64,000 bases of DNA from positions 218,360-282,359 of the forward strand of contig CANTFL010001148.1 in NCBI GenBank assembly GCA_947650285.1, read 5' to 3'. The notes under the pieces were generated by a model that worked only from the letters and a program-made list of their open reading frames with translations, did no database searches and was not told the DNA's origin. This DNA is from Hyaloperonospora brassicae. Lineage: Eukaryota > Oomycota > Peronosporomycetes > Peronosporales > Peronosporaceae. How positions within the stretch are numbered: the stretch's first letter is position 1; each line of letters opens with the position of its first letter. A program made the position numbers and the translations under genes. Below, piece after piece: positions 1-11,933 of this stretch.

Positions 1-1130
1 CTGCAGCCGTTCCTTACAGCTTGTGAGGAAGTGTCTCCTGTGCTCAAATGAGAGAAGTCCAATGTCACCGGCGCATAGCATCGCGCGATAAGAATCTCCA
101 CGCGTGGGACAAGGCAGCAAAAGCTCTCACGGTAAGTATAAGGAAACAAGCAAGCGAACCGCACAAATGATGCAGCACGCACGACCGCAGCATCAAAGCG
201 TACACGTCATCGAGTCGCACGAGATCCCCACAAATGTAACTCTTGACGAATCGAAGTGCAAAGGTCCTGCAACTTTTGCAATCCGTAAAGCTCTCGATAC
301 GCCCACAACCCCGAAGCTCACTTGTAGAGACATTCGCTCACTTCTTCACACTGCAGAAGGCCAACTAAGACATGTCCTTTGCATCTGGATTCTACCTACG
401 ACATATGTGATCCTCGATCCACGCACTCATGGCGCCACTTGTATCTCCTTTGTAGGTTTCCTCTGCACACCACGTGGTAACGCGTCGATCATGAACCGCA
501 TGGAAGCAGTGCATTGACCGCAGCAGCTGCTGCCCCTTCAGTGCTTTTCTTTGCTCGTGTCGGCCTGCGACGATTGCTGGATGATAAGACAGCAACCAGT
601 GGCGTAAAAAGCAGGAGAGAGAGAGAGAGAGAGCGTGATGTCCATTCTTAAGTCGGGAAGTCGGAGACTGCATGTTTCTTGTACATGACGTGAAAGTGCG
701 AGCACAAACGAGACGTAGGAGGGTAAGGAGTGGACAAAAACGAGAAATTACGTGGTGGTGGTGGTGTCAAGTACGTCCCAAATACGTCTTTAATACGAAG
801 CGCACCACCTATCACCTGGAACTATTTTTTCGCCGGCTAAATTTGAAAGATTGAAAAAATATTTGTCGCCGTTGTCGCAACCGAAACGCCTTTCCAGCGC
901 TTTCGTCGCCTTGCACACAATAAGCACTACTTTTTGGACGCTTTCAACATCAACCAATGTACTGATAAGCCAACAATCACCAACATACCGCGCTCCAACG
1001 AAAGGCTACAGCATTTGCAATGTATGAGGGTTGTTGATGCGCCCGCAGTGTCATCTAAAATCAATGTGATTTCAAATCCAAATAAAAATATTGGAAGAGA
1101 CTATCACTGCGGCCGGAAGTCACACGATTT
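1..1130. other. Non-coding stretch, no supported gene
   Basis: Only short chance reading frames are visible, and the longest (near 104-517) begins with GTG rather than ATG. A short AG run lies near 616-634. No recognisable protein domain or RNA gene was seen. The stretch ends at the solo LTR described next. Confidence 0.6.
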
Positions 1131-1454
1131 TGTTGCAATCTCTATAGCGTCGAGCTCTTAGCTAGTACTGAGTTCCTGAGAATACCAGATGTATATACCT
1201 TGACATACAATGATATATATTACTCAGCTACGCTCTTTCTGGCTACATGCGACTCGCCTTCCAACTTGCACGTTTCCGACTGATCTTTGCATGCATGCGA
1301 TTGTAGCGAATCTGCGAACCGGAACCTTCGTTAGTCGACTCGTCCCGTTCTGATATCCGTCATTTCCCTTGTCCCTTGGTTCAACCAGATTCAACCAACG
1401 GTAAACGGACTCGAGACGTTCGAACGACTTTCACAAGTTGTGAATATATCACAT
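1131..1454. mobile_element. Solo LTR (copy 1) with 5-bp target duplication
   Basis: About 324 bp closely similar to 24839-25161. It starts TGTTGCAATC and ends near ATATATCACAT. The 5 bp before it (GATTT, 1126-1130) recur immediately after it (1455-1459), as expected for a target-site duplication. No internal retroelement coding region is attached, so this looks like a solo LTR left by recombination. The right terminus is slightly eroded compared with copy 2, which ends CAACA and gives TG..CA termini. Confidence 0.75.
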
Positions 1455-1459
1455 GATTT

Positions 1460-2640
<1,181 letters not shown>

Positions 2641-2659
2641 ACAGTCTGTCTTTATACCT

Positions 2660-3079
2660 TTACGGTTTACAAGATAGCTGAAAAGTCTCTAGCCGCTCGA
2701 GCACCCCTACCGGTGATGTGAGCTGCCTTCCTGCTTCATATCGAGTAACCGGCCGCTGAGTAACCGGAGCTCGAAACAGTTCCGTCGCTAGCCGGCACAA
2801 TGTACAGTCGTCCCCGTCCCAGTTAAATCGGTGTTCCCTGACCGCTACAGCTCGAAGCTGTCGAAGCAGTGTGTGACGTAGTTCCGATTCGGCTTGGTCG
2901 ACGGCTGTTTCCTCGTGCTTGTGCACCCATCGATTTCCCTGCACCCATAGGGTGGCGAAGCAGATCGAGCACGCTATCCACCAGATGCGTACCCAAGCCC
3001 TGCGTACCTCTTCCGCCGTGTCCGGAAACATGCGGCCGATCTCCTCCCGGTGGGCCGATTGTATGTATGGGCACCACAC
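2660..3079 (-). pseudogene. Possible 3' fragment of a non-LTR retrotransposon ORF
   Basis: An open minus-strand frame of about 139 codons, without an ATG at its start, encodes a Trp-rich then basic segment (around 'RIWWIACSICFATLWVQ' followed by 'LRHTLLRQLRAVAVREH'). This resembles the region after the reverse transcriptase in LINE-type elements of oomycetes. There is no RT core, so at best it is a 5'-truncated remnant next to the GA microsatellite. The identification is from general resemblance only, and it could be chance coding potential. Confidence 0.3.
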
Positions 3080-3301
3080 CCGTAAATAAGTCCCGTAAAT
3101 AGAGTACTCGCCAACGTCATCCAGGCGAACGATGGACGGGACAAAAGTCTGGACCCGATTGGCTCAGTGCAAAGAGCACGTGGTCAGGACCAGTGCCGTC
3201 CGTCATTCACTTGCGTCTCTAGCGCCTCATCGGGCGAGTGGCAGTCACTGACCAATTGACCGCGTCCCCTGCAGACAAAAGACGCCCACCACAACGCAGC
3301 T

Positions 3302-5137
3302 ATGGCTCGATCATCTCTTCCGTCCGAGCGCTACCACTCGGTGCTCCAGTCAATAGCTTCCACATTGCTCACTGAGGCAGGACATTCGCACCACTGCCTT
3401 CACGACGCCTCGGTCTCTGACATGCGAGAGATGGTGCGTCAATTGCTCGTTGTCCGCGCGCCATCCGAAAGCAGCAGCTCTGGCGGTGGTGATGATGATG
3501 AAGGCGACGAGGAGCTCTTTTGTCGAGTAGACACTTTGCTTGAGCTTGAGCTTAAGAGCCACAAGACCATCGTGAGTGCACAGGAGCTACCGACCGTGCT
3601 ACCGTCTTCGTCAGAAGGAGACGATCGTGGCTTCGAGCAGGTTGCGTTGTGGAAAGGCGACATCACCACACTCAAGGCGACGGCGATCGTAAATGCCGCG
3701 AACTCGGCACTGCTCGGCTGCTTTCAGCCGTCGCACAAGTGCATCGACAATGCGATTCACAGCATGGCCGGCCCGCGACTGCGTGCAGCATGTCACGCGA
3801 TCGTGACCCGCCAGGGCCACGAAGAACCGGTCGGACACGCACAGATCACGTCGGGCTTTGCCCTGCCGGCTTCGTACGTACTGCACACTGTTGGACCGCA
3901 GTTGCGTCAAGGCGCAAAGCCTACTGCTACACAGCGTGATCAGTTGCAGTCGTGCTACAGGATGTCACTGGAATTGCTGCTGAAGACAGTGGGTGGACAA
4001 GCCGACGAGCCGGTGACCGTTGCGTTCCCGTGCATTTCGACAGGATTGTTTGCCTTCCCGGGAGACATTGCAGTGCAGCTGGCGGTGGACAGTGTGCTGG
4101 AGTGGTTGGCAACGCATCGGGACGCGATCCGGGGATGGAAGGTGGTCTTTAACACATTCCTGAAGCGCGACTATGATATGTACGTCGACTACATCGAGAG
4201 CAAGTGCGTGGGCAGTGTGTCACTGCCTCGTGCACCGGTTTCTGCGCCTTTGCGACGCGCTCTTGAGGCGATCCAGGACGCTGACTTTTTGTTGGTGTCA
4301 GCCGGTGCTGGACTGTCGGCTGCTGCTGGTCTTGACTTTGGGTCGCAAGACGTGATGGACATGCTGCATCCCAACGTGCGTCGAGCCCTTCCCAGTTTCC
4401 GGACACTGGCCAACATGATCGGCTTTCGTCGTTGGGACGACTCGCTCAAGTGGGGCTTCTACTTCAAGAACGCGAGCGTCATTCGATACGACTGGGTGCG
4501 TTACCGATCAGCACCGACGTATGCGTACCTGAAGAGTATCTCGGACATGTTTGAGTGTCGGGAGAAAGGCTCAGTGTTCACGAAGACCAGCAACGGAGAC
4601 GGCATATTGGAGCAAGAAGGGTTTGATCCGTCCGCCTTGTTTGTCATGCAAGGCGACTTTGGTCTCATTCAGTGTGCTCAGCCGTGCACTCCTGATAGTG
4701 TGTGGGATATCAAGCCATTTATGGAGAAAGGGATGCAGAGCTTCAATCCGGAGACATACCGAATTGACGATCCTGCAGGTGTTCCGAAGTGTCCTACGTG
4801 CAATGGCCGCATGTCGACTTTCTTGCGTGAAGACGATACGTTTCTGGATAGTGGCGTGAAAGAAGGGCGTGATCGGTACGAGAAATGGCTGGCGCGGGTG
4901 ATGGGTCAAGTGCACACCAACAGCAAAAAGCTCGTTATCCTCGAGGTGGGTGCTGGTTTCAACACTCCTATCGTGCTTCGCATTCCGGATGAACGACTTG
5001 CACTTCACGACGGAGTGCAGCTCGTGCGCGTGAACCCCGAGTATCCAGAAATGCCGTTTCAATGCAATGGTGTGGGGGTCACTGACGATGCGACGAGCGC
5101 GCTGGACTACATCGCACATCATTTGCATTTTCAATAG
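3302..5137 (+). CDS. Macrodomain-SirTM (class M sirtuin) fusion protein
   Basis: A 611-aa intronless protein with ATG in good context (GCAGCTATGG). Residues about 115-300 form a macrodomain (ADP-ribose binding/hydrolysis), with the motif 'AIVNAANSALLG' and a later 'CISTGLFAFP' loop. Residues about 315-608 form a Sir2-type Rossmann and zinc fold: S333-AGAG-337 nucleotide loop, T429-SNGDG-434, and zinc cysteines C458, C462, C497 and C500. The position of the usual catalytic histidine is Gln450 (in 'VMQGD'), as known for SirTM enzymes, which ADP-ribosylate proteins instead of deacetylating. In bacteria and fungi SirTMs are encoded beside or fused to a macrodomain that reverses the mark; here both activities are predicted in one chain. 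The N-terminal 110 residues carry an acidic, Ser-rich linker. The gene is convergent with the next gene, 236 bp apart. Substrate unknown: the lipoylated GcvH-L partner of bacterial systems is not in this window. Confidence 0.9.
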   Translation: MARSSLPSERYHSVLQSIASTLLTEAGHSHHCLHDASVSDMREMVRQLLVVRAPSESSSSGGGDDDEGDEELFCRVDTLLELELKSHKTIVSAQELPTVLPSSSEGDDRGFEQVALWKGDITTLKATAIVNAANSALLGCFQPSHKCIDNAIHSMAGPRLRAACHAIVTRQGHEEPVGHAQITSGFALPASYVLHTVGPQLRQGAKPTATQRDQLQSCYRMSLELLLKTVGGQADEPVTVAFPCISTGLFAFPGDIAVQLAVDSVLEWLATHRDAIRGWKVVFNTFLKRDYDMYVDYIESKCVGSVSLPRAPVSAPLRRALEAIQDADFLLVSAGAGLSAAAGLDFGSQDVMDMLHPNVRRALPSFRTLANMIGFRRWDDSLKWGFYFKNASVIRYDWVRYRSAPTYAYLKSISDMFECREKGSVFTKTSNGDGILEQEGFDPSALFVMQGDFGLIQCAQPCTPDSVWDIKPFMEKGMQSFNPETYRIDDPAGVPKCPTCNGRMSTFLREDDTFLDSGVKEGRDRYEKWLARVMGQVHTNSKKLVILEVGAGFNTPIVLRIPDERLALHDGVQLVRVNPEYPEMPFQCNGVGVTDDATSALDYIAHHLHFQ

Positions 5138-5373
5138 CGCCGTTCCAGTCGAGCCGCACGAGGATATGTATGCTTTGATTCTGCATAGCGTGTCAAGAGA
5201 TTTGCCTGCCCCATGCTCTTCCCACTCGCGTGTGCATCAATGTAGACTGTGCATGTCTTCGGCGAGAGTGATAGTATATCCATTTTTTTCGACTTACCAT
5301 GATTCTGACCTCATTGTCATTGTCCACGTATGCAGTCCAGACCTATGGCCTACATCCTGTACAACAGGCGCGA

Positions 5374-6214
5374 TCAAGCACCATATTTAGGCGCGCAGCC
5401 AAGACGAAAGGCCATTTCTTTCATGAAAACGCGAGCATCCATTGCCCCGTATCCGCCAAGCTTGTCCACCTCTGCTTCGTCAAACGCCTGCACAGCATCA
5501 CGGCGAGTTTCATCCTGGTAGAAACTCGTGAATATCAGGCGTCGTGGAGCTTGCTCGTCCCTGTGGTCCAGGTACTTGTGGTCCCACTTTTCGTAGCTCT
5601 GCTGGGGTCGTAGAGGGTGGGGCTCGAGCGGCTTTGACACCGGGCGATTGGCTGGTTTCACAATCGACACAAAGACTCTGCTACCACCGTCGTCTTGCTG
5701 CTGCTGTGCTGTCAGCTCCGACACGATAGTATTGATCCAAGACTTGGCAGCCAGCGCCTTCTGGTTCTTGTCCACCTCAACGTGCACGAAGACCAAAGCC
5801 TTGGCAAGGTCGGGGTCAGCCAGCAACGACACGATCTCCTGCTTTGTATCAGCTCCGTGCTCCGAGACTTGGCGCACCGACGTCACGCCTGCAGTTTTGG
5901 CGACTTGAAGTGCGGCGTCCGATGTGCTGTAGAAAAAAATAGGTACTGGGCGATACCTAATACAACAAGAGAAACGGCCATTTGCGTTAGGGTCCGTCCA
6001 CAAAGGCACAATGTGGTCAACTGCTTCTGACGCACACAGCAGAGCAACCGTCTTGTCCCTGTGCACCGAGCAACGCCCATAAGTCGCTCGTTTTAGGCTC
6101 CGAGAGTACGAGGGATCCACTGCAACCGCGTGCTGCTACATCATTGAAGACAGCCGAGCTGGCGCTTGGCTCGCCGTCAAGAAAGACCACGAGGATCGTT
6201 TGTGCTAGAGGCAT
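5374..6214 (-). pseudogene. Hypothetical protein with one frame break, distantly phosphoglycerate-mutase-like
   Basis: The main frame (5374-6120) gives the C-terminal part, ending '[10 protein letters not shown]'. A second frame from ATG 6214 supplies a convincing N-terminus ('[14 protein letters not shown]') that overlaps it. The two join if one G of the GGG run near 6073 is removed, so either a real 1-nt frameshift, an assembly homopolymer error or an unrecognised short intron is present. Overall order (LDG near the start, 'ALVFVHVE' mid-protein, '[20 protein letters not shown]' near the end) is reminiscent of archaeal-type cofactor-independent phosphoglycerate mutases of the alkaline phosphatase superfamily. 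The metal-binding motifs of that family are not evident, so function is unassigned. A pyrimidine-rich TTTTTTTCTACAG near 5931-5943 could be a splice acceptor, but no good donor was found. Confidence 0.5.
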
Positions 6215-9200
6215 GACGTCAGTATCCTCGAGGTTTCTAAAGTTGCGTGTTTTGGACACGTTGTGTTTGTGTTTTGGACAGACATTAGTTTGGTTCTTGA
6301 CGGATCTTATTTTGGGGCAGGATGGGCTTTTTTGTAGCTTGACGGCACAGCTAGACTTCTGATGGGCTTTTTATTTGTGTTTTTTGACATGCTTTACTAC
6401 CGTCATTTAACTCGAATGGTATAAACGTTCTTAGCTGTGTCGTTTGGTGCGACAAAGCACTCTCTGGAGAAGAGTGTAGAAACTTACGTACCCACGAAGT
6501 GTCCCCAAACGCCAGAGCATTCTCTCGCTCTACATCTTTACGGCACAACAACATGCATCCGTGGCAGCAAAAGCCGTCGTCTCATGTCATGAATGAACAG
6601 AGCTACAGGTGTTGGTTGTTCGTCAGATGGACTGGCAATCTAGCGTTCTACCGACGTCCTTGTTCTTTCTCTTGACATCCGTGAACGCCCGCTACATGTG
6701 TCAATCCAATGCAGCATGTATTTCCCTTATCAATGTCGTGGACAAAATGATTGCTTAGCCGAAAGTCGACATGCCCGCATCGATCCGGTTGCTTATCATT
6801 GATTTGTCGCCGACGAAAGATAGGGGAGCAAGCTCTAGACCTCGTCCTCGATGTACAAGTAATCAGGTCAGGTCGGTGGCTTGCATCTACTCATTTCGTT
6901 TATTCAAGTCAGCGGCTGGAGGATGGGCGTTGCGTTGAGAGGTGGATATCACCAATGTTGCCGTGATTGTTGTGTGACAAACGAACTCGTTCGTTTCACT
7001 GATGCGTTGGAGGAAAGAACGAGTCACAATAGAGACGACGGCTGACCTTGCCTGTGCAACGATAAGAAGACGCGACCGGCGACACGAAATCGTGCGATGG
7101 AGAAGAGAGCGAGCAGTCACGGCTGCCGAGCGAAAAGATTGACCATTGGCTTTCTTCCGCTTTCGCCATGCAAGGAACTAGGATAACGAAAGCGTTATAC
7201 CTGTCAATGTTGCCTTTTTGGTACTACCCCGTTATTTCCAAACAGGTGGGTAATCAGATCTTCATGAGGACGACCTTGTGATGCAACATATCCACGATCT
7301 CTTGCGTCCTTGCTTGGTGCTACTATCGACTCGAACACGTCCAATGTGTCATGTGGTCCTTGATGGGTGCTACTGTAGCCACGATACACCCGCTGTGTCG
7401 ACAGAAAGGCATGTTTGCTCATCAGAAGCTATCTTCGCTGCGCGCCGAGCTCTCATATATGCAATGTCACACAGATCAGTGGCGAGACACGAAGGTGCGG
7501 ACTGTTTCGACAGTTAACGGCCAAGCTGCCTGATGATGCATTTTTCGACGAGCTCGACGCGTACCATGGCGGTCGCGCTGGAAAAGGAGGCCAGTTTGGT
7601 GCGAGGACTCTGTGCACGAAGCCTATCAGATAGACGTGGTATACTCATGGGCGCTCTAATGAGACCTACTGTTTCCATAGACAACAATCTCTAGCCGTTC
7701 CGAGAAAGGTGTATCTACTGATGCTGTGTCATCGGGGCGCAAGACGGCTGCTGCCCTGAACCAACAAGCGTTCGCTTTTTTTAGTTTGCTGACCCTTGTT
7801 GATATAATCGTGCAAGTATAAGTGCGCGTGCGTGACACACCGACACACCGACACGCTGACAAACACGGACACACATAAGCAGCTGCCGTAATTACTGGCT
7901 TTCACCGTTTGCAAACTCTCTAGCGTATTTGCTTTTTGGGCACGCAAGGACCTACTCGCGGTCTATGTCGATTTTGAGGAGGTTTCGTGTAAGTAAATCT
8001 TAGCATGATTCTGTGACAAGAAGTCAGTTACGTAAGTGGTTTCCGTGAGTTCCTCGTCGACGTTGAGGATATGTTCTGCTATCCTTACGAGCTTGTAAAG
8101 CGTGTCGGCAGCACTGGATCTGTAGCTCTCCCTTCGATTGCAAGCTCGAATCTGAGAAGTCCCCATGTTGTCGTCTCTTTCACCCAGGTGTAGATAGGCT
8201 GCATACCTTCGATTAGGACAAGATCTTGGCGAGAATTTGACATCACAACACGGTTCTTACCACCAGACGCATACAAGTGTTTGCACTACACACGACCTAG
8301 TATCAACCCACACAGACCAAGTCTATTGTTTCGAAATGAATGCACATGTGGTAAGTTCCGACGCGAAACATGCACGAAACGTTTTTGCTCGTAAGAATTG
8401 ATCTGTATCGGAACGTCCGAAAGCGCAAGACACGACCGATTGGATTCTCACTCTCCAGTACCAATTTCAGGGCAGCTTACATCTGGTCAGGCGTGACGAC
8501 GAGGACTCGATCGAACAAAGTTACTCTGCATCTTGAATGGTCATTTTTACGCGCTTCATATGTGGTTCACCCACGGCCAGCATTGCGCAGATTCATCGAG
8601 CACTTTGATTTGCTATTTGACAGCAGGGTCATCTGCGCCCAGAAATGCGCATGCTCGTGCTTGCTTACATCAACATGTCCAGAGAAGAGAAATTCTAGTA
8701 CTTTTACAAACAGTTTTCAATGCACATTGTGCGCGGGCGTGCTGTAGTGATAACAAAGAATGCTGTCAAACGCACGTGATGTGCTTCTCGAGTCGCGAGG
8801 AGATGGGTGTCAATCGGGATGATGACATAGCGCTGCATCCTTTGCATCAGCTCACATACATTTGACACTACATTTAGCTGGTGCGACCAAAGACTTTGAC
8901 GAGAGCCTACGTACGGACAAGTTCTACGAAAGTAGTATGGTAGCTACGAAGGGCTCAAAAGTCACAAAGCAGACTGTAGACGCGTGTGATTGCTCTGGTT
9001 GATAAAGTGCGTGTACGTGGTGGGTAGGCTGTAAACTTCCATTCGAGATCCGCAGCATTTCTGAAACGTCCTCTGTGCGTGTGACGCAGTATTTTGAGCC
9101 GTCTTACAACCAAGTAAATGCTGCATCACGGTAGCCTTCGTTTCATCCACCACCGAGAGCGTAGTGACACTTCAATGCACAATACAGGCGGGTCCTTGTT

Positions 9201-9415
9201 CGGCATATCGAGGACAACGATCACGTGTGAGGTCGTTTGCGCGAAGGACGTGTGTGATGCAACTTGTCTAAGTGACGCAACTTTCGGTGTGTCAGTCAGG
9301 CGTATCGATTTACTTGCAACAGGTCGAGCATTTTCGCGTCTTTGTTGTTCTTGACAAGTACGATTGGACAGTGTGAAGCAAGTCATTTGCGTCAGAACGT
9401 CGTGCACGTTAACAC
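6215..9415. other. Non-coding stretch of 3.2 kb
   Basis: No reading frame above about 125 codons and no recognisable domain. A short imperfect GACACACC repeat lies near 7835-7860. I find no RNA gene or mobile-element coding sequence. It probably contains the flanking UTRs and promoters and otherwise decayed sequence. Confidence 0.55.
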
Positions 9416-11668
9416 TTATCGATTGCACCCGTCTTCGAGCGAGTCATAGCCATCCTCGCCATCTCCACCTGCATCATTCAACTCTTCAAGCAGAGCCTTG
9501 ACGCGCGCAATCGCTGAAGGAGGTGACACGATCGAGCAGGAATTGTACCGCTTCACCGCCACTAGCACAATGTCGCGGTCACCCGTCTGAGCAGGTTCCG
9601 AGTCGTCCAGCGCGACAGCAAGGCTACCCTCTGTCATCTCAGCTAGTTGCTCGCGAGCATGCTTGCCTGCGTTTTTCAACCACATTTCGCGTGATTCCAA
9701 GAAGGACGAAAACTCATCCAGTGGCAAGCTCAACACGCGGGCATCCATCTCAGGCAGCAGTGCCCGTGCACCGTCATCTGTGAGCTCGTCAGAAACAACG
9801 TCGGTCCCGGTTCTTGGTCGCAGCGCAAGCACGCCAGCATGATAGATACTTAACCGCCCACGAAACTGGTCTATCACCAGCGACGCAACTGCAGGTTTCA
9901 CCACGTGCACTGCACGCTTTTGACGGGCCATACCTGTGCGCTCCAGAAATGCCGAGTTGCCACGAAGTCCAAAGAATGACCGCGTGCATGCTAGATGCTT
10001 CTTGTCGAGGCTAGTAAAACTGCCGAAAGGTTTTTCAGCCTTCGCCTGCTTCTTGTTCTTTTGCACTCTAATCACCTTATTCGTTGGTCGAGAGAGTGGG
10101 GTCGGACCTATCGCAGCTGAGGTCGTATCGGTTTCACGACTCTTACGAATGACTGCGAAAAAGAAGCCGTGGGTATCGTTCTGATGAGGCAGCACACGAA
10201 CACAGCGCTCGAGGTGCAACCCGTCGCACTCTTCCGATGCCGGGGCCCACATAGACGGACGGTAACGATGTCGCTGGTCATCCGGGACGTCATCCCAAGT
10301 CGCCACATCAACAACGTCCCACTTTGTCAGGCCGTGCGAGCGCTTCAGTCCTTCCAGAATATTGTCGGTCTTGACAAGTTCCAGCAAACCCTTCGAGCGG
10401 CGAAGTAGCTCAGCGACCACTGCCTCATCCTCGATCGGATTCAGCGATCGAGTACTGTACAACAACGTGCCACCAGTACGCACAAGGGCGAGCGCATGTT
10501 CAGCAAGACCAACTTGGCTCGGGTGGTGTGCCAGCGCTTGTTCGGGATTCCACGTACGCCACTTCTCAGGGAGCTTGCGAGCCAAACCATCTCCAGAGCA
10601 CGGGGCACAGCAGATGACGCGATCGAAGAGACCATCCGCAGACTCTGGGACAGGAAATTCCTCCGGCTTGTGCGCTGTCACGACGAGCTCGCGAACGAGT
10701 GGCAGGGTGCGTGTCACGTTTCGAACCGCCGACGCCGCCGCTGTGGCATCACGTTCATTCACAACCAGTAGACTTGCTGCGTTGGCACTGGTCTCGATAC
10801 CAACACTGCTCGAGGAGACAGGACTCAAATACTCAGCTACGATCGGTGCTCGGTGTTCACCACCACCGCAGAGATCCAACACACGGTGACCCGGTTGAAT
10901 GTTCAAGAACGCTGGGAGCACAGTAGCAGCAGGGTCCTGCCGAAGGAGCGTGCCCAGGGAGCCTTGGGCTCGCACGTACGTTTGCAGCGACTGCAGACCT
11001 TCCACCTTGCGAAAAGTCTTGCTGTCCACTGACAGCTTCCATAGTCTCTTCTCGGGCACCCACGACTCGGGCCCAAAGTGCACGTGCAGTTCGCCGCCTC
11101 CTACCGGCACCGGCACTGTCACTGTCTCGAGATCAAAGTCCATCTCCAACGTTCCCGTCACGATCTCGCTCAAGCTCCTGTAGTTGCCATTCACACGCAC
11201 GTACACGGGTAGTGGCTCGCTCAAGCACGCCATCAAGCGCGCAAACTCGTGCTTCTCCAAGCCCAGACAGCGCCCGTAGAACCGCTCGAACGCGACATTC
11301 TCTCGGTCAAACTTGCGCCACACAATCTTCTCGGCTTTTTCTTCCCTGCATCTCTTCTTGCGCTGGTCCAGCACGTCCTGCTCCACGTTCAGGGTGCGCT
11401 TGCCTGTCCTCTGCTTTGCCGTCTTCTGTACAACGTCGTACACATTGTCGCCGTCCTCCAGAGACGGCAGCGGAATCGTTGCGGCTCGATTCGTGTCGCC
11501 CACTGAGTCTGCGTCGTCGCTATCGTCAGTGCTCGTGTGTTGCACACGTTCGTGCGACGCTTTAGCTGTCGGAACAGCAGTTGATGGAACATGACATGAC
11601 GCTGTTGTTCCGGACGGTCGCTGCCGCTTCTTGTCTCGACGCAGCGCTGCACGACTCTTGCCGCCCAT
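9416..11668 (-). CDS. NSUN2: NSUN2/Trm4-like RNA m5C methyltransferase homologue, catalytic Cys missing
   Basis: A 750-aa protein from ATG 11668; the open frame continues 16 codons further upstream only through a TTG. The N-terminus is basic and low-complexity (nuclear/nucleolar type). The central part follows the NSUN2 layout: a SAM-fold, 'DRVICCAPCSGDG' with the PC-motif Cys357, and 'YSTRSLNPIEDEAVV'. In active enzymes the last motif reads S-T-C and its Cys is the nucleophile; here it is Arg407 (CGA), exactly 50 residues after the PC cysteine as in human NSUN2. The SAM motif I, normally D-x-C-A-A-P-G-x-K, is 'LDLCGGGEHRAP'. Fold and length (NSUN2 is 767 aa) are conserved, so it is probably an expressed pseudoenzyme rather than a pseudogene. 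It is divergent from the giant USP gene, so the two probably share a promoter region. Confidence 0.88.
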   Translation of the reverse strand: MGGKSRAALRRDKKRQRPSGTTASCHVPSTAVPTAKASHERVQHTSTDDSDDADSVGDTNRAATIPLPSLEDGDNVYDVVQKTAKQRTGKRTLNVEQDVLDQRKKRCREEKAEKIVWRKFDRENVAFERFYGRCLGLEKHEFARLMACLSEPLPVYVRVNGNYRSLSEIVTGTLEMDFDLETVTVPVPVGGGELHVHFGPESWVPEKRLWKLSVDSKTFRKVEGLQSLQTYVRAQGSLGTLLRQDPAATVLPAFLNIQPGHRVLDLCGGGEHRAPIVAEYLSPVSSSSVGIETSANAASLLVVNERDATAAASAVRNVTRTLPLVRELVVTAHKPEEFPVPESADGLFDRVICCAPCSGDGLARKLPEKWRTWNPEQALAHHPSQVGLAEHALALVRTGGTLLYSTRSLNPIEDEAVVAELLRRSKGLLELVKTDNILEGLKRSHGLTKWDVVDVATWDDVPDDQRHRYRPSMWAPASEECDGLHLERCVRVLPHQNDTHGFFFAVIRKSRETDTTSAAIGPTPLSRPTNKVIRVQKNKKQAKAEKPFGSFTSLDKKHLACTRSFFGLRGNSAFLERTGMARQKRAVHVVKPAVASLVIDQFRGRLSIYHAGVLALRPRTGTDVVSDELTDDGARALLPEMDARVLSLPLDEFSSFLESREMWLKNAGKHAREQLAEMTEGSLAVALDDSEPAQTGDRDIVLVAVKRYNSCSIVSPPSAIARVKALLEELNDAGGDGEDGYDSLEDGCNR

Positions 11669-11933
11669 GGTGAGGTGGCGCCGATCGTACCCGATATGGG
11701 TACGTCGTTGGCCCAAGTCGGCAGTAGCAACAGCCCGAGAGCCACTGCTTTGTTTTGACTGGCTACAAATGAAAGCGCACCCAGAGGATGAAGACGACGA
11801 CGATGATGATGTTGCTGTGGTTTATGTTGCTGTGGTTTATGTTGCTGTGGTTTATGTCGCTCGAAGCCCACCTGAGCACCTTTCTTCAAACAGTCTCTAG
11901 TGACAAAAAGTGAGCCCCTTTTCCTCTGAGTCG
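11669..11933. promoter_or_regulatory. Bidirectional promoter region with 15-bp tandem repeat
   Basis: The 265 bp between the divergent start codons must hold the upstream signals of both genes. It contains about three copies of a 15-bp unit (GTTGCTGTGGTTTAT) at about 11814-11861, preceded by a GATGAAGACGACGACGATG run. No TATA box or clear oomycete initiator was recognised. Confidence 0.45.

Noticed and set aside
104..517. 137-codon frame at the left edge
   Set aside because: Starts with GTG, and no domain or context supports it.
11669..11716. Upstream extension of the NSUN2-like protein to 11716
   Set aside because: It would start at TTG; the first ATG (11668) begins the basic N-terminus expected for the family.
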